The notes below the pieces were generated by a model, which searched no databases, had not been told where the DNA came from, and worked only from the letters and a program-made list of their open reading frames with translations. Positions 19,502 to 28,345 of a DNA stretch of 64,000 nt are shown piece by piece (position 1 is the stretch's first letter; every line of letters starts with the position of its first letter). The stretch spans positions 17,636-81,635 of the forward strand of contig CAICTM010000277.1 in the NCBI GenBank assembly GCA_903772945.1. Reading direction: 5' to 3'. The translations under genes and the position numbers were made by a program. Origin of the DNA: Seminavis robusta. Its lineage: Eukaryota; Bacillariophyta; Bacillariophyceae; Naviculales; Naviculaceae.

Positions 19502-20440
19502 ATGAATGACACCAATGATTTGGCTGATCAAATCCTCCTTCATGGACTAAAATTGATGTACACTGACAGTAGAATCAATAGAGTTAAAGGAGATCCCCAC
19601 AAATCCAATACAAACATCCAACGCTTCAAAGACCACTATGGAGCCAAACCAGTAGTTGTGGCAAATATTTGGGAGGATCTTCAAACCACTACTGTGGCTG
19701 AGGCACGCATCGACAACCCCAAAATGCTCTCCATTACACGTTTGCTGGAGTCTCTTCATTTCCTCTACCGCTACCACACTGAATCTGAGAGAGAAGCACG
19801 GTATGATAGGTCAAAGAAGACAATCAGGAAGTGGACTTGGTACTACCTTGAGAAGATTAGAGCACTGAAGGCTGACAAAATTGTCTTCCCAGTTCAATAC
19901 CCTGATGACGATGTTTGGATCATGAGCGTGGATGGAACTCACTGCATTATTGATGAACCAATCCATCCTTTGTTCTCCCAAGATCGTGAATACTTTTCCC
20001 ACAAGAAGAAGCATGCTGGGCTGTGCTACGAATTGGGCATTGACCTCTTTGAGAGCAGGCTGATTTGGATGAATGGTCCTTTCCGTGCTGGATCCAATGA
20101 CAATGGGAACTTTGTCCAGGGTGGACTGAAGAATGTGCTCAATGCCATTGGAAAGCAAGCCTTGGGTGACAAGATCTACAATGGACACCCTAATGAATGC
20201 GGTACCTACAACGCTTTTGATTGTCCAGCAGTCAAGTCGTTCAAGAGTAGAGTCCAGATGCGCCATGAACAATTCAATGGGATGCTGAAAGAGTTTGGCT
20301 GCCTGTTTCACCAATTCCGCCACGGAATGGAGAAGTTTGGGGTGTGCTTTGAGGCCTCCTCTGTGGTTTGCCAATACCGACTGGAGCACGGTGAGCCACT
20401 CTTTGATCTTCTTGCAGGGATTAGTCTAGATGATGAGTAA
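19502..20440 (+). CDS. DDE transposase, PIF/Harbinger-like
   Basis: 312 residues from the first ATG at 19502 (the frame extends upstream only to a TTG). The N-terminal 130 residues are helical-looking and basic, with an RSKKTIRKW segment. The catalytic core shows VDGTHC (Asp144), FRAGSNDNG (Asp200) and RHEQFNGMLKEFG (Glu256), matching the DG-T-H, second Asp and E-x-F-x-x-L-K pattern of PIF/Harbinger nucleases (DDE_Tnp_4 type). Between these are HKKKHAGLCYELGIDLF and an IWMNGP turn, typical of the beta strands around the second aspartate. It would cut and rejoin DNA at the element ends in the nucleus. It sits 200 bp inside the left terminal repeat and reads inward. Stop is TAA at 20438. All three catalytic residues are present and the frame is intact. 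Confidence 0.85.
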   Translation: MNDTNDLADQILLHGLKLMYTDSRINRVKGDPHKSNTNIQRFKDHYGAKPVVVANIWEDLQTTTVAEARIDNPKMLSITRLLESLHFLYRYHTESEREARYDRSKKTIRKWTWYYLEKIRALKADKIVFPVQYPDDDVWIMSVDGTHCIIDEPIHPLFSQDREYFSHKKKHAGLCYELGIDLFESRLIWMNGPFRAGSNDNGNFVQGGLKNVLNAIGKQALGDKIYNGHPNECGTYNAFDCPAVKSFKSRVQMRHEQFNGMLKEFGCLFHQFRHGMEKFGVCFEASSVVCQYRLEHGEPLFDLLAGISLDDE

Positions 20441-20521
20441 ATAGTAGTCATACTTTGTTTTACGTAAACTAGCTAGTGTTTGCTATTGCCATGGACTGTC
20501 CTAGCTAGCTCTCTATGCCTC

Positions 20522-22675
20522 TTAAACCTGCTCTGTCACTTCCTCGATAATGACATGAAGGACCTTCTTGGCATCACTGTCATATCCACGGTATTTGACA
20601 GCAGAGAGTGCCTTTTTGCAGTTCTGTTCCAGCGGCTCTACTCCCACACAGTTTGGTCCTAGCACCGACTCTAAGAAGGCCATGGTTGGCACAAAGGAAG
20701 ATTGCTGCAACTCATGCAACCACACGCTGACGCTGTTGTTGATATGTTCGATTTTCAAAGGCGCCGCCCCTGGTTGTGCCCGTTTAGGGAGAAACCCAAG
20801 CTTCCGGGCACCTGCTTCAGCACGCTCACCCCTCAAATTCACTTTCATCTTTTTGACACCTGCTTGGATGCCATATTTCACAGCCAACTCGGTTGCCAGT
20901 TGCTGAGCCAATTGAAATTTGTATGTGTGGGCAGCAATCCAAGCATCGTCAGCAGGTTTGACATATCTTGTAGAACCCGGAGCTTTGGGATTGGGTCCTG
21001 CAAAGGGGGGTCGTTTGCAGATGGCATCTGCATGTTTTTTGGCTGTAGCACTAATCTGCTCTTCCGTTGCAGTGAGATCAACAATATCGATGTTGGCAAA
21101 GTCCACATGGGTCTTTGGTTGTGGTTTGCCTGGGGTGACTCTCGCAGCGGCGGCCGTACCAGTGGTGGCTGGAGCTGCCACAGCGGTGGTGGCTGGAGCT
21201 GTGGCTGGAGCTGTGGCTGGAGCTGTGGCTGGAGCTGTGGCTGGAGCTGCGGCTGGAGCTGCGGCTGGAGCTGCGGCTGGAGCTGCGGCTGGAGCTGCGG
21301 CTGGAGCTGCGGCTGGAGCTGCGGCTGGAGCTGCGGCTGGAGCTGCGGCTGGAGCTGCGGCTGGAGCTGTGGCCGTTGCGGACTTTGCCATGGACCCGGC
21401 TGCAGGAGTGACAACAGTGGCTCGTACCGTGGTGGTTGTGGTTGCTGCATTGGCTGTGGCATCTTCACCATCAGAGTCATTGATTGCAGCCAAATCGAAC
21501 TCCTCTTCTTCTGACTCAGACATGTTGTCATGATCAGCACGCTTGCGTTTTCCAGGTTGCGCTGCCTGTGCGACCTGTTTTGCCTTTGCTGCCGCCTCCT
21601 TTGCTGCTCTCTTCCTGGTCCTCTCTGCCTTCCTCGCAGCTGCTTGCTCCTCATTCTGGCGAACCTGAGCTTCCGCTGTGGTCTCCGGCATCACAAGATC
21701 TTGGATGAAGGAAAAGGTTTTAAGTCGGTACTGGTTACTGACGGGGATTTTGTTGTACCATTCGACAAGGCTGTTGAATCCATGACGAGGGGTCTTGTAG
21801 TCTTTCTGCCTGTTCGCAAGATGAGCTGCAGCTTTCAGAAGTGCCGTCAATCCTTTTTCTGCATCCTTGAACCAGCCATCACCATCAAGGGAAAAGCCAA
21901 GCCTACGCAGTATGTCCAAGCCAATCGCCTCCCGGTGCTCCGCAACCAACTCATCAATGAGACGGCGGGCAGCCTTCTGAGATTTTGCCCTTGTCCTAAT
22001 TATCTTGACAGTTTTCTGAACAGCCTGTGGCTTGTTGAGTTTTTTATTTAGAACCCAAACGACCCGGCCAATGTTGTGTCCGATTCCAAAGTCTTCTCCC
22101 CATTGATCAGCCGAAACAACCCTGACAGACTTGTTTTGGTGCACTAGAACAAAGGATTCATTCTTTAGATGCTTTTCTATCAATGCATTCCAGCCGCTCT
22201 TGGTAGTACCAAACATGGCTCCAACCAATCTGCTCTCTGAATCCGTTATTCGATTCAAGAGGACTTTGGGCATCTTCCAGTTCCAATCATCTTTGTCCAG
22301 GAGTCTGCTGTGAAGTTGTTGGATGTGCGCATGGCTCATTGGTAGCATTGCATCTTCATCAGTGAAGCCAGAAATGAGAGCTGGCAAACTCATGGTGCGG
22401 AGCAACAGATTGGCATAACTGGGCCTTTCAACTGGACCATGATAGCGCTCCCATGTATTATGATATTCCCAGAAGGCCATCCACATGGGATCAGGAGTTG
22501 GTACCCTCAGTCTCTGCACATGATTGTTGTTTCCGCTGCCACCACCACTGCGGCCAATAGATCTGCCACCACGGCCACCACGGCCACCACGGCCACCACG
22601 ACCACCACGGCCACCACGACCTCGGCCAGGAGCAACCCCACCACCAGTAGTTTGAAGAGTTTTGCGGGGGGGCAT
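20522..22675 (-). CDS. RGG-box and Ala-Pro repeat protein of the transposon
   Basis: 717 residues from the first ATG at 22675 (the frame extends upstream to a GTG). Residues about 10-45 are an RGG box of GRGGRGG units, usual for RNA or single-strand nucleic-acid binding. Residues about 55-340 are a conserved-looking region with WMAFWEYHNTWERYHG, LISGFTDEDAMLPMSHAH, LVGAMFGTTKSGWNALIEKH and GHNIGRVVWVLNKKLNK. A charged coiled stretch (RQNEEQAAARKAERTRKRA) and an acidic Ser/Glu tract follow, then an AAPAAAP repeat, then a compact C-terminal region (ADAICKRPPF, KYGIQAGVKKMKVNLRGERAEAG, LLHELQQ-like segment). I recognise no named domain in the N-terminal region. It converges with the transposase gene (81-bp gap) and is divergent from the 694-residue gene, so it is part of the element. 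Confidence 0.75.
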   Translation of the reverse strand: MPPRKTLQTTGGGVAPGRGRGGRGGRGGRGGRGGRGGRSIGRSGGGSGNNNHVQRLRVPTPDPMWMAFWEYHNTWERYHGPVERPSYANLLLRTMSLPALISGFTDEDAMLPMSHAHIQQLHSRLLDKDDWNWKMPKVLLNRITDSESRLVGAMFGTTKSGWNALIEKHLKNESFVLVHQNKSVRVVSADQWGEDFGIGHNIGRVVWVLNKKLNKPQAVQKTVKIIRTRAKSQKAARRLIDELVAEHREAIGLDILRRLGFSLDGDGWFKDAEKGLTALLKAAAHLANRQKDYKTPRHGFNSLVEWYNKIPVSNQYRLKTFSFIQDLVMPETTAEAQVRQNEEQAAARKAERTRKRAAKEAAAKAKQVAQAAQPGKRKRADHDNMSESEEEEFDLAAINDSDGEDATANAATTTTTVRATVVTPAAGSMAKSATATAPAAAPAAAPAAAPAAAPAAAPAAAPAAAPAAAPAAAPAAAPATAPATAPATAPATAPATTAVAAPATTGTAAAARVTPGKPQPKTHVDFANIDIVDLTATEEQISATAKKHADAICKRPPFAGPNPKAPGSTRYVKPADDAWIAAHTYKFQLAQQLATELAVKYGIQAGVKKMKVNLRGERAEAGARKLGFLPKRAQPGAAPLKIEHINNSVSVWLHELQQSSFVPTMAFLESVLGPNCVGVEPLEQNCKKALSAVKYRGYDSDAKKVLHVIIEEVTEQV
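21191..21370 (+). repeat. 12-bp tandem repeat coding Ala/Pro units
   Basis: About fifteen in-register copies of GGCTGGAGCTGY, with the T variant at both ends and the C variant in the middle. On the minus strand this encodes the (A-P-A-A)n tract of the 717-residue protein. Copy number is likely to vary between alleles by slippage. Confidence 0.9.
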
Positions 22676-23353
22676 TGCTTTGGATCCAAAAGCGCCTTTG
22701 TTGAGACCCACCGAGGAGCAGAATTTATGAGAAATCGCTGCTAGCTGGCAGAAGCCCCTTTGTTCGAGCGAGGAGCAGATTTATGAGACCTGAACGAAGC
22801 TGTCAGATTTTATGAGACCTGAACGAAGCTGTGGTTTCGATGAGTGAATTCAATCGTTTTGATTGAAACCTCAACGAAGATGTGGTTGCGATGAGCGAAA
22901 GAATTTGACGGAAACCAACGCCACGGTCGGAAAGTCAAGCGAAATCAAAACATAGCCCGTGAACGTATGGACGCACTCTCGATTCGGTCGAATGGAAGAA
23001 TGACAAATCCATCTATCGAATGGAATCTTGCTTCGAATCAAATCGATCGAATCAATCCAGCCCAATCGAATCATTCGAATCGATTCGAGTCGGCTTAGTC
23101 AATTTTCGAGAAAGCCTGCCTGCCTTCCGGGAGGCGGGCCAACTTTCCACAGAGGTGCGAGGTTGGCTGGTCCCACATCGATATCACTAATAAATGGCTC
23201 GAAATCGATCCAGCAGGACTGCACTAGCTAGCTCCTCACATTAGCCGTTTTTGCCAGATCTGCCTTGCTTCTATCCACGACAGGATCACAGCCAGCCTCG
23301 CCAACCAGCTCGTGGCATTTTTCACAGCCTCATTAAAGATTTCCCCCAAGAAA
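22676..23353. promoter_or_regulatory. Divergent promoter region inside the transposon
   Basis: Lies between the start codons of the 717-residue (minus) and 694-residue (plus) genes. A 23-bp unit beginning TTATGAGACCTGAACG is repeated exactly at 22781-22803 and 22810-22832 (29-bp spacing), with a weaker third copy near 22715-22735. A second cluster of GAATCGAT-like sequences lies at 23010-23095. The shared position and repeats suggest joint control of both genes; this is an inference. Confidence 0.5.
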
Positions 23354-25528
23354 ATGGACCCACAAACTCAACCATCAGACAACTTCAAAGGACCTTCAGC
23401 AGAGAAAGGACTTCCTGTTGAGATCCAAAGACAGCTGGCTAAGGATATAGAATTGGCTGGAGGCATACACACCTTTGAAGACAGTGCTTATTCTCTTGAC
23501 GATCTTCTCAAAGGCAAAGAGACCATCTACGGTGAACGAGGAAGCAGAAGGCGCAAACAAATCAGAAACGTGGTCTTTAGGTGGAGGAAGTACAACAAGG
23601 AGAAATTCTACCGAACTGTGTTTATTCCCTTGGTCCTTCAGCAAAACACAAAGTGGTCTGAACCAAACGGCATCCCTGATACCCCAGATACCACCAGCAG
23701 CATTCAAGACAACAAATTTGGTGGCAACTCCAACACTGAGCCAGACCCGCAACCAGCACAACCAAGCCGATCTCCAAAGCCAATCTTAACCAAGCCTGCC
23801 ACCACCAAGCTCGCATCCTCAATTTTTGAGACACCAAAGCCACAAATCATGAATGACAACAACACATTCACCATCAAGGTCAACACCGAACGCCCTGAGG
23901 CAAACAGAGAAGCTGGGATCTACGAACTAGACAGGATTGCAGGTGCCGGGGACAAGAAGAACCAGCTCTATAGTGGCTTCTGGATTGTCTTGCCTATTGA
24001 CATCAGATTCATCTTGGATGACATGTCCGCCGCTCACTGGAGTGCTCGTATAATTGCAAAGAATAAGATTTTGCTTTCCACTCAAGCTTGGAACTACTCT
24101 TGTCTCTATGACAGAGATGAATTCAAAAAGAATGTCCAGCCCAATGAACTCGAAGCTCTAGATGGGGCTCATCATGACATTTATGATGAATCCTCTGGTG
24201 AAATCAAGGAAGACAGAAAGTGGAAGCATCTAGTGTTGGAATTTCCAGAGAGAGTAAAGTTGTCTGCCAAGGAAATCTACGGTGATTCGGGCGAAGACGA
24301 TAAGCTAGAGCTTCAACTGCTACCTGTCACCGTGACACATCCCAAGCAACCAAAGCTGAAGTACACTTCAATGTTTGCTGCCTGGAAAGTAGCCCGAGTT
24401 GACATTAGGGCTCGCAAAAAAGGCAAGGTTGGAAAGAAAGATAAAAAGAGCGATGCTGCACGCCAACTAGAGGATTTGATGAACGGTATGACACTTGGCT
24501 GAGAGCTCTGTGTGTTGTCAAAAGTAATTTACTAATGAATGTTTTGTGCCATTCCAATTGTCCATTTTGTATTAGGCATATCTATTAGTATTGATTCCAA
24601 GCCAGCTGCAAAATCAGACTCTGACGACGAGGAGTCTGAAGTCGAGGAGTCTGAAGTCGAGGAGTCTGAAGATGAGGAGTCTGAAGAAGAGGAGCGGATG
24701 AAAATCTGTGATATTGAAACGTTAAGAGCCCAAGCGTGTAGCAACCCAACTGTCAAGCCTGGTCCTGTATTCAGTCTGGAGACAGTGCCGAAACTACCAC
24801 CGGTTCCTCAAGGCATACCATCGGTCTTGTTCGCTGCTGCCCCAACACTTAGCCTGGCTCCCAACCCACCTACAAGAGACACCCAAGAGATGACGGAAGA
24901 GCTCCGGAAGAACTCATTCAAGCCGCAACCAAGTAGCAAAGTTTCGCGTGCTCTCACAGCGGAGCAGAGGAGGAAAGAAAGGAGAGCGGAAAAACAGAAC
25001 CAAGCCAGATTGAAAAGCCCCACCCCTGGCATTGATGCAAACTTCCTCCAGGGTCTTATCGTTGCCGCAGATACCTCCCATGAGAAGACAAAAGAAATAA
25101 TGGCAAAGTCAACCACCTCACCAGAGGCGAGCATTGGTGCAGGATCAGAGGCGGACACAGACAAAGAAGACTCGGACGATGAAGACTCGGTTGATGCTTA
25201 CCGCCATGCTCGCCGAATGGAAAAGGCACATGAGTTGCTGAAAGAAGAAAAGGGCGGTGACATTGCTTGGTGTGATGCCATGATTGCTGATCTTGAAAAA
25301 TTTGTTTCTGAAAATGAGGCAGGCCTTGACGATCTCCTTGCAGAGGATGATCTAAATGCACTGCTGGGAGCAGAGGATAGTGGAAGTGACGGTGAAAGCT
25401 GTGGTACCGGTACTGGGACCATCAAGAGGAAGCGCTCTTGGGGCGAAGCCAGTAGTGATGAAGAAACTGACACTGACACTGAGATGGATGGAGAAGAATT
25501 ATTGGAGCCTCCAACCAAGAGGAAATAA
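23354..25528 (+). CDS. 694-residue spliced transposon protein, function unknown
   Basis: Two adjacent open frames join through a 90-nt intron: exon 1 is 23354-24485 (ATG at 23354) and exon 2 is 24576-25528. Donor GTATGA at 24486, a TACTAAT branch-like sequence at 24530-24536 and acceptor TATTAG ending at 24575 join in phase 1 and keep the frame (N-G-I-S). Without splicing, the second frame would start with an unlikely hydrophobic leader. The N-terminal half has a basic patch (RGSRRRKQIRNVVFRWRKYNKEKFYR), a Pro/Thr linker, then a folded-looking region near residues 190-370 (ELDRIAGAGDKKNQLYSGF, VLPIDIRFILDDMSAAHW, KHLVLEFPERVKL). The C-terminal half has Glu/Ser/Asp repeats of the type ESEVE, a basic helix (EQRRKERRAEKQN) and a KRKR end. 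No domain recognised. Its place in the element suggests a DNA-binding or assembly partner of the transposase. Confidence 0.75.
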
Positions 25529-26154
25529 TGGATCATGGCGATGGAGCCTGGCAGAGATATCCGTATTGAAGAAGGCAAAATGTAGTCTCATAACAAACCC
25601 ATTTATAGTTTAGTGAAGATCGATTTACCAGTTCAAACTCCTTCAGCTCTACTCAGTACATGTAGGCCACTACTACTAGCTAGCTAAATAGCCTGCGTCA
25701 GGATGATGCTAGCCAGGACGTAATATTATTTGTACGCTGCAAAAAGAATTCAAGGGGAGTGGCGACGTTTGCTTGCATGGAGTGACAATGACAGGCCATG
25801 GGTTGATGGAGATTCACGCGACTTCCAGGCTGCCGGTCGTCCGAGGATTCTTTCCTCTCACTCTTACATCTAGCACCAGTACCTTTTTTTATCACGTTGC
25901 TAGTCTTAGAGTCTTCCAACAGCTCGATCCTCCGCTCCACTACCATTGCTTATTGCGATTACGATCATGCCCACTGAATAGAGACGAGTCGTTCCCTTTG
26001 TTAGGACCGATCCAACCGACTGCGACCTGGACGGAAAGGCAGAATCGCTTCGTACACGACCAACCGACTGCTCCCAAACACGCCGAAAGTTTCATCGTAG
26101 CCAGCACCATGAATCGCACTATGCCAACTAACTTACTTGACTCTATCTAGCTAG
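25529..26154. other. Spacer within the transposon
   Basis: About 0.6 kb between convergent genes of the element. CTAGCTAGC runs occur near 25676-25685 and 26148-26157. No gene, repeat array or hairpin of note seen. Confidence 0.4.
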
Positions 26155-27027
26155 CTAGGTATCTTCCATTTCCTCCAAGTCCATGACACCATCTAGGTCC
26201 TCATCCTGGTCCGGCAACACTATCCCTTCCTTCTTTAAATTCTTTCGCAGTTTTTCTTCAGCTCTATATTCAAGAGTGTACAGATACTTCTTGGTGCGGA
26301 TCTCTTGCCGAATCTTCCATCTGAAGTCATCCTTTCTTGAGAAGGCTTCTTTGTACTCTGGCCTCGCCTCCCAGAGCTCAGAAGGACGCATGGTCTCATG
26401 TTTTCCTTCGGCCATGTCCTGCTGCAACAATGCTTGTGCCAAGGATCCATTCCACTGGGGCTCACCACGGTGGTTCAATTCTTGTACTGGGTGATTCTTC
26501 ATTGCTTTTTCCAGAGCTTTCCTATCATTTGCTGCCCGTCCTTGATCTCTCTTTACAATAGCTCTCAAACTGCTTAGGCGAGTAGCAAAGTTGTCATTGA
26601 ACTCAACACCATCCATTTGAAACTCAAGGGTGTCATGATATGTACACCAGACCTCAGCTGGTCCCATCTCCTTTTCATCAAGAGGGATCCTGCCTTCTGC
26701 GATTTCCTTGTAAAGGAGAATCCTTGCTGGATGGTTTTCATTCCATGTCAGGCTGACGTCCTTCTTCTTTCTTGCTGTCTTTGTCTTTGTTGCCTTCTCA
26801 GGCTTCCCTTGATCTCTTCTTATCTGTTCTCTCAAACGCCTTAGGCGGCTGGTGAATGTGCTGTTGTACTCCATGCCCTCCACTTGAAATTCCACTGTAC
26901 TGTGATATTTGTAGTAGACTTCAGCTGGTCCCATTTCATTGGAATCCAAGGGGATTCTGCCTTCGTTCATTTCCTTGAGGAGGAGAATCCTGGCAGGGTG
27001 ATTTTCATCCCATTTCTGTGGAGACAT
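26155..27027 (-). CDS. 290-residue protein with tandem repeated domain
   Basis: ATG at 27027. Two closely similar repeats, residues about 5-72 and 92-162, share the order W-x-E-N-H-P-A-R-I-L-L, EGRIPLD, EMGPAEVY/W, Y-H-(S/D)-T-(V/L)-EFQ, G-(M/V)-E-(Y/F), F-x-(S/T)-RL-x-x-LR and RRDQG/KRDQG. A third, diverged copy (about 185-245) keeps W-N-G-S-L-A, L-L-x-x-D-M-A-E-G and PSELWEARPEY. Trp-anchored helical repeats ending in basic residues recall Myb/SANT or MADF-like DNA-binding units, but I cannot assign a family. The tail is acidic (DEDLDGVMDLEEMED). The gene reads inward from the right terminal repeat, mirroring the transposase on the left. PIF/Harbinger elements typically encode a Myb/SANT-like partner needed for transposition, and this protein is the best candidate for that role. 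Confidence 0.75.
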   Translation of the reverse strand: MSPQKWDENHPARILLLKEMNEGRIPLDSNEMGPAEVYYKYHSTVEFQVEGMEYNSTFTSRLRRLREQIRRDQGKPEKATKTKTARKKKDVSLTWNENHPARILLYKEIAEGRIPLDEKEMGPAEVWCTYHDTLEFQMDGVEFNDNFATRLSSLRAIVKRDQGRAANDRKALEKAMKNHPVQELNHRGEPQWNGSLAQALLQQDMAEGKHETMRPSELWEARPEYKEAFSRKDDFRWKIRQEIRTKKYLYTLEYRAEEKLRKNLKKEGIVLPDQDEDLDGVMDLEEMEDT

Positions 27028-27179
27028 GATAGCTATGCATCCAGAGCAGCGCGCCGCTTAGCCCGCTGAAACCAATATTTTTGTGCCGAGAAAGCTGACG
27101 GCGAGAAGGATGGGTCATGCGGCGGACGATCCAGATTCCAGAGCAAAACTGCACGACCAAAATGGCTAGGATAATCGAT

Positions 27180-27493
27180 ACCGGCATCGCTGAAAGAGAG
27201 TGACGGTCCACGTGGCACGAACACTGCCGATCACTGGCTTTGGATCGAAGCCAGTGTTCCTTGGAAAACTGGCTTCTCTCTGGCTTCCATCTTCGGAACA
27301 CTGGCTTCAAAGCCAGTGTTCCGAAGAACAGAAGCCAGTGATCCATTGTAATCCTGCACCGGCCAAGCCATGACATGCATTCTCGTTGAAGGAGGTATGC
27401 CTGCTCTTCCCCCAAAAAGAAAAAGAGAAATTCCTATTTTTCGGAAAATGACTGACAAAGAAGACTCGGAGGTCATTTACCGCGAGGTGCTGG
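27180..27493 (-). repeat. Right terminal inverted repeat
   Basis: Mirror of the left end. From the outside in: TTTACCGCGAGGTGCTGG (27476-27493), a purine/pyrimidine-rich middle, GAAGCCAGTGATCC (27331-27344), a cluster of CACTGGCTTC / GAAGCCAGTG units in both orientations to about 27233, CCACGTGG (27209-27216), and the complement of TTTCAGCGAT near 27185-27194. Confidence 0.75.
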
Positions 27494-27677
27494 TACATGT
27501 AGTTAGTAGTTGAAGAACTGTCGATGCTTCGTCAGTAGAAAAGGCTCCTGATCATGACCTTTAAGTCAGACATTGAATGGGACGGTTTAACAACAACCAC
27601 TGAAAATTAGCTACTGTACGATTAGAAGCGACCCAGAAGTGCGCTCCTAGTAGTATTAATATTATTGTCTTATCTTA

Positions 27678-27718
27678 GTACCTGGTACTGGTACCAGTGT
27701 ACCAGTACCGGTACCTAG
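27678..27718. repeat. GGTACC/GTAC palindrome cluster
   Basis: Overlapping palindromes of the form TGGTACTGGTACCAGTGTACCA with GTACCGGTAC. Similar clusters occur at 33102-33126, 37618-37653 and 49736-49755. Confidence 0.7.
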
Positions 27719-27868
27719 CACTGCACTCCAGAAAACGTAATCTTTATGTTTATGAGTCGAGTGACAGTTCCGGTACCAGCAACCAGCAACAGCCTCTTGA
27801 AGACTTATTAATATTATTAATTTTGATTCGTGGATCGAGGAATTGGCTCGTTCTAGCTAGCTACTCCA

Positions 27869-28273
27869 GGACCTCTGTGGAAACGTCATTCGCGGCAAAT
27901 TACTTAGGAGACGATACATCAAGGCTTATGAGACGATCGAAATGATTTAGGAGACGAAAGCAATCGTCTCCTATATTTAGGAGACGATTCATTAGGAGAC
28001 ATTCCATTTAGGAGACGATCGTTTCGAAATAGGAGACGATCTGAAAGATTTAGGAGACGATACCATACAGTTTACATGGTGTACTTAAGAGACGATCCGT
28101 TGAGAATAGGAGACGATCCGTTGAAAATAGGAGACGATTTAAGAGGAGACGAAAGATTTAAGAGACGATCCGTTTCGTCTCCTATTTTTAGGAGACGAAA
28201 TCCGTTAAATAGGAGACGATCAAAAGGATTTAGGAGACGATCGGTTGCACGACTCGAGTTTCCACAGAGGTCC
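27869..28273 (+). repeat. 405-bp AGGAGACGAT-array MITE, copy 1
   Basis: The ends are a perfect 16-bp inverted repeat, GGACCTCTGTGGAAAC (27869-27884) and GTTTCCACAGAGGTCC (28258-28273). The body is an array of about fourteen exact AGGAGACGA units plus several variants (AAGAGACGA, ATGAGACGA), with spacers such as TTT and CCGTTGAAAAT; two units are inverted (TCGTCTCCTA). It matches the copy at 47502-47904 in reverse orientation with about nine in ten bases identical by eye. No coding capacity. A non-autonomous transposon is the simplest reading. Confidence 0.85.
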
Positions 28274-28345
28274 AGTAGCTAGTAGAGTGTTACAAGAATT
28301 TGCAAATACTTGCATGGTACCGGTATGTGGTATGAACCTGCCAGT

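Larger units (their letters stand above)
18978..27493. mobile_element. 8.5-kb four-gene TIR transposon, PIF/Harbinger-like
   Basis: The ends are inverted copies of each other: CCTGCACCTCGAGGTAAA at 18978-18995 corresponds to the complement of TTTACCGCGAGGTGCTGG at 27476-27493. Further matching blocks lie inward in the same order: GGATCACTGGCTTC (19140-19153) against GAAGCCAGTGATCC (27331-27344), then CACGTGG, then TTT[T/C]AGCGAT. Both terminal regions are about 290-310 bp. TA dinucleotides flank both ends (18976-18977 and 27494-27495), compatible with a TA or TA-containing target duplication. Inside are a DDE transposase (plus), a 717-residue protein (minus), a spliced 694-residue protein (plus) and a 290-residue repeat protein (minus). 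All four frames are open, so the copy may be recent. Known PIF/Harbinger elements usually carry two genes. Confidence 0.8.

Noticed and set aside
20702-21654. Cys/Trp/Gly- and Gln/Pro-repeat open frames on both strands
   Set aside because: Alternative readings of the 12-bp repeat that encodes the Ala-Pro tract.
24539-24580. Separate start codon for the second frame of the 694-residue gene
   Set aside because: It lies inside a well-formed phase-matched intron and would give an implausible hydrophobic leader on an acidic protein.
27869-28273. CRISPR-like array of AGGAGACGAT
   Set aside because: Units are about 10 bp with very short, AT-rich spacers and terminal inverted repeats; the host is eukaryotic.
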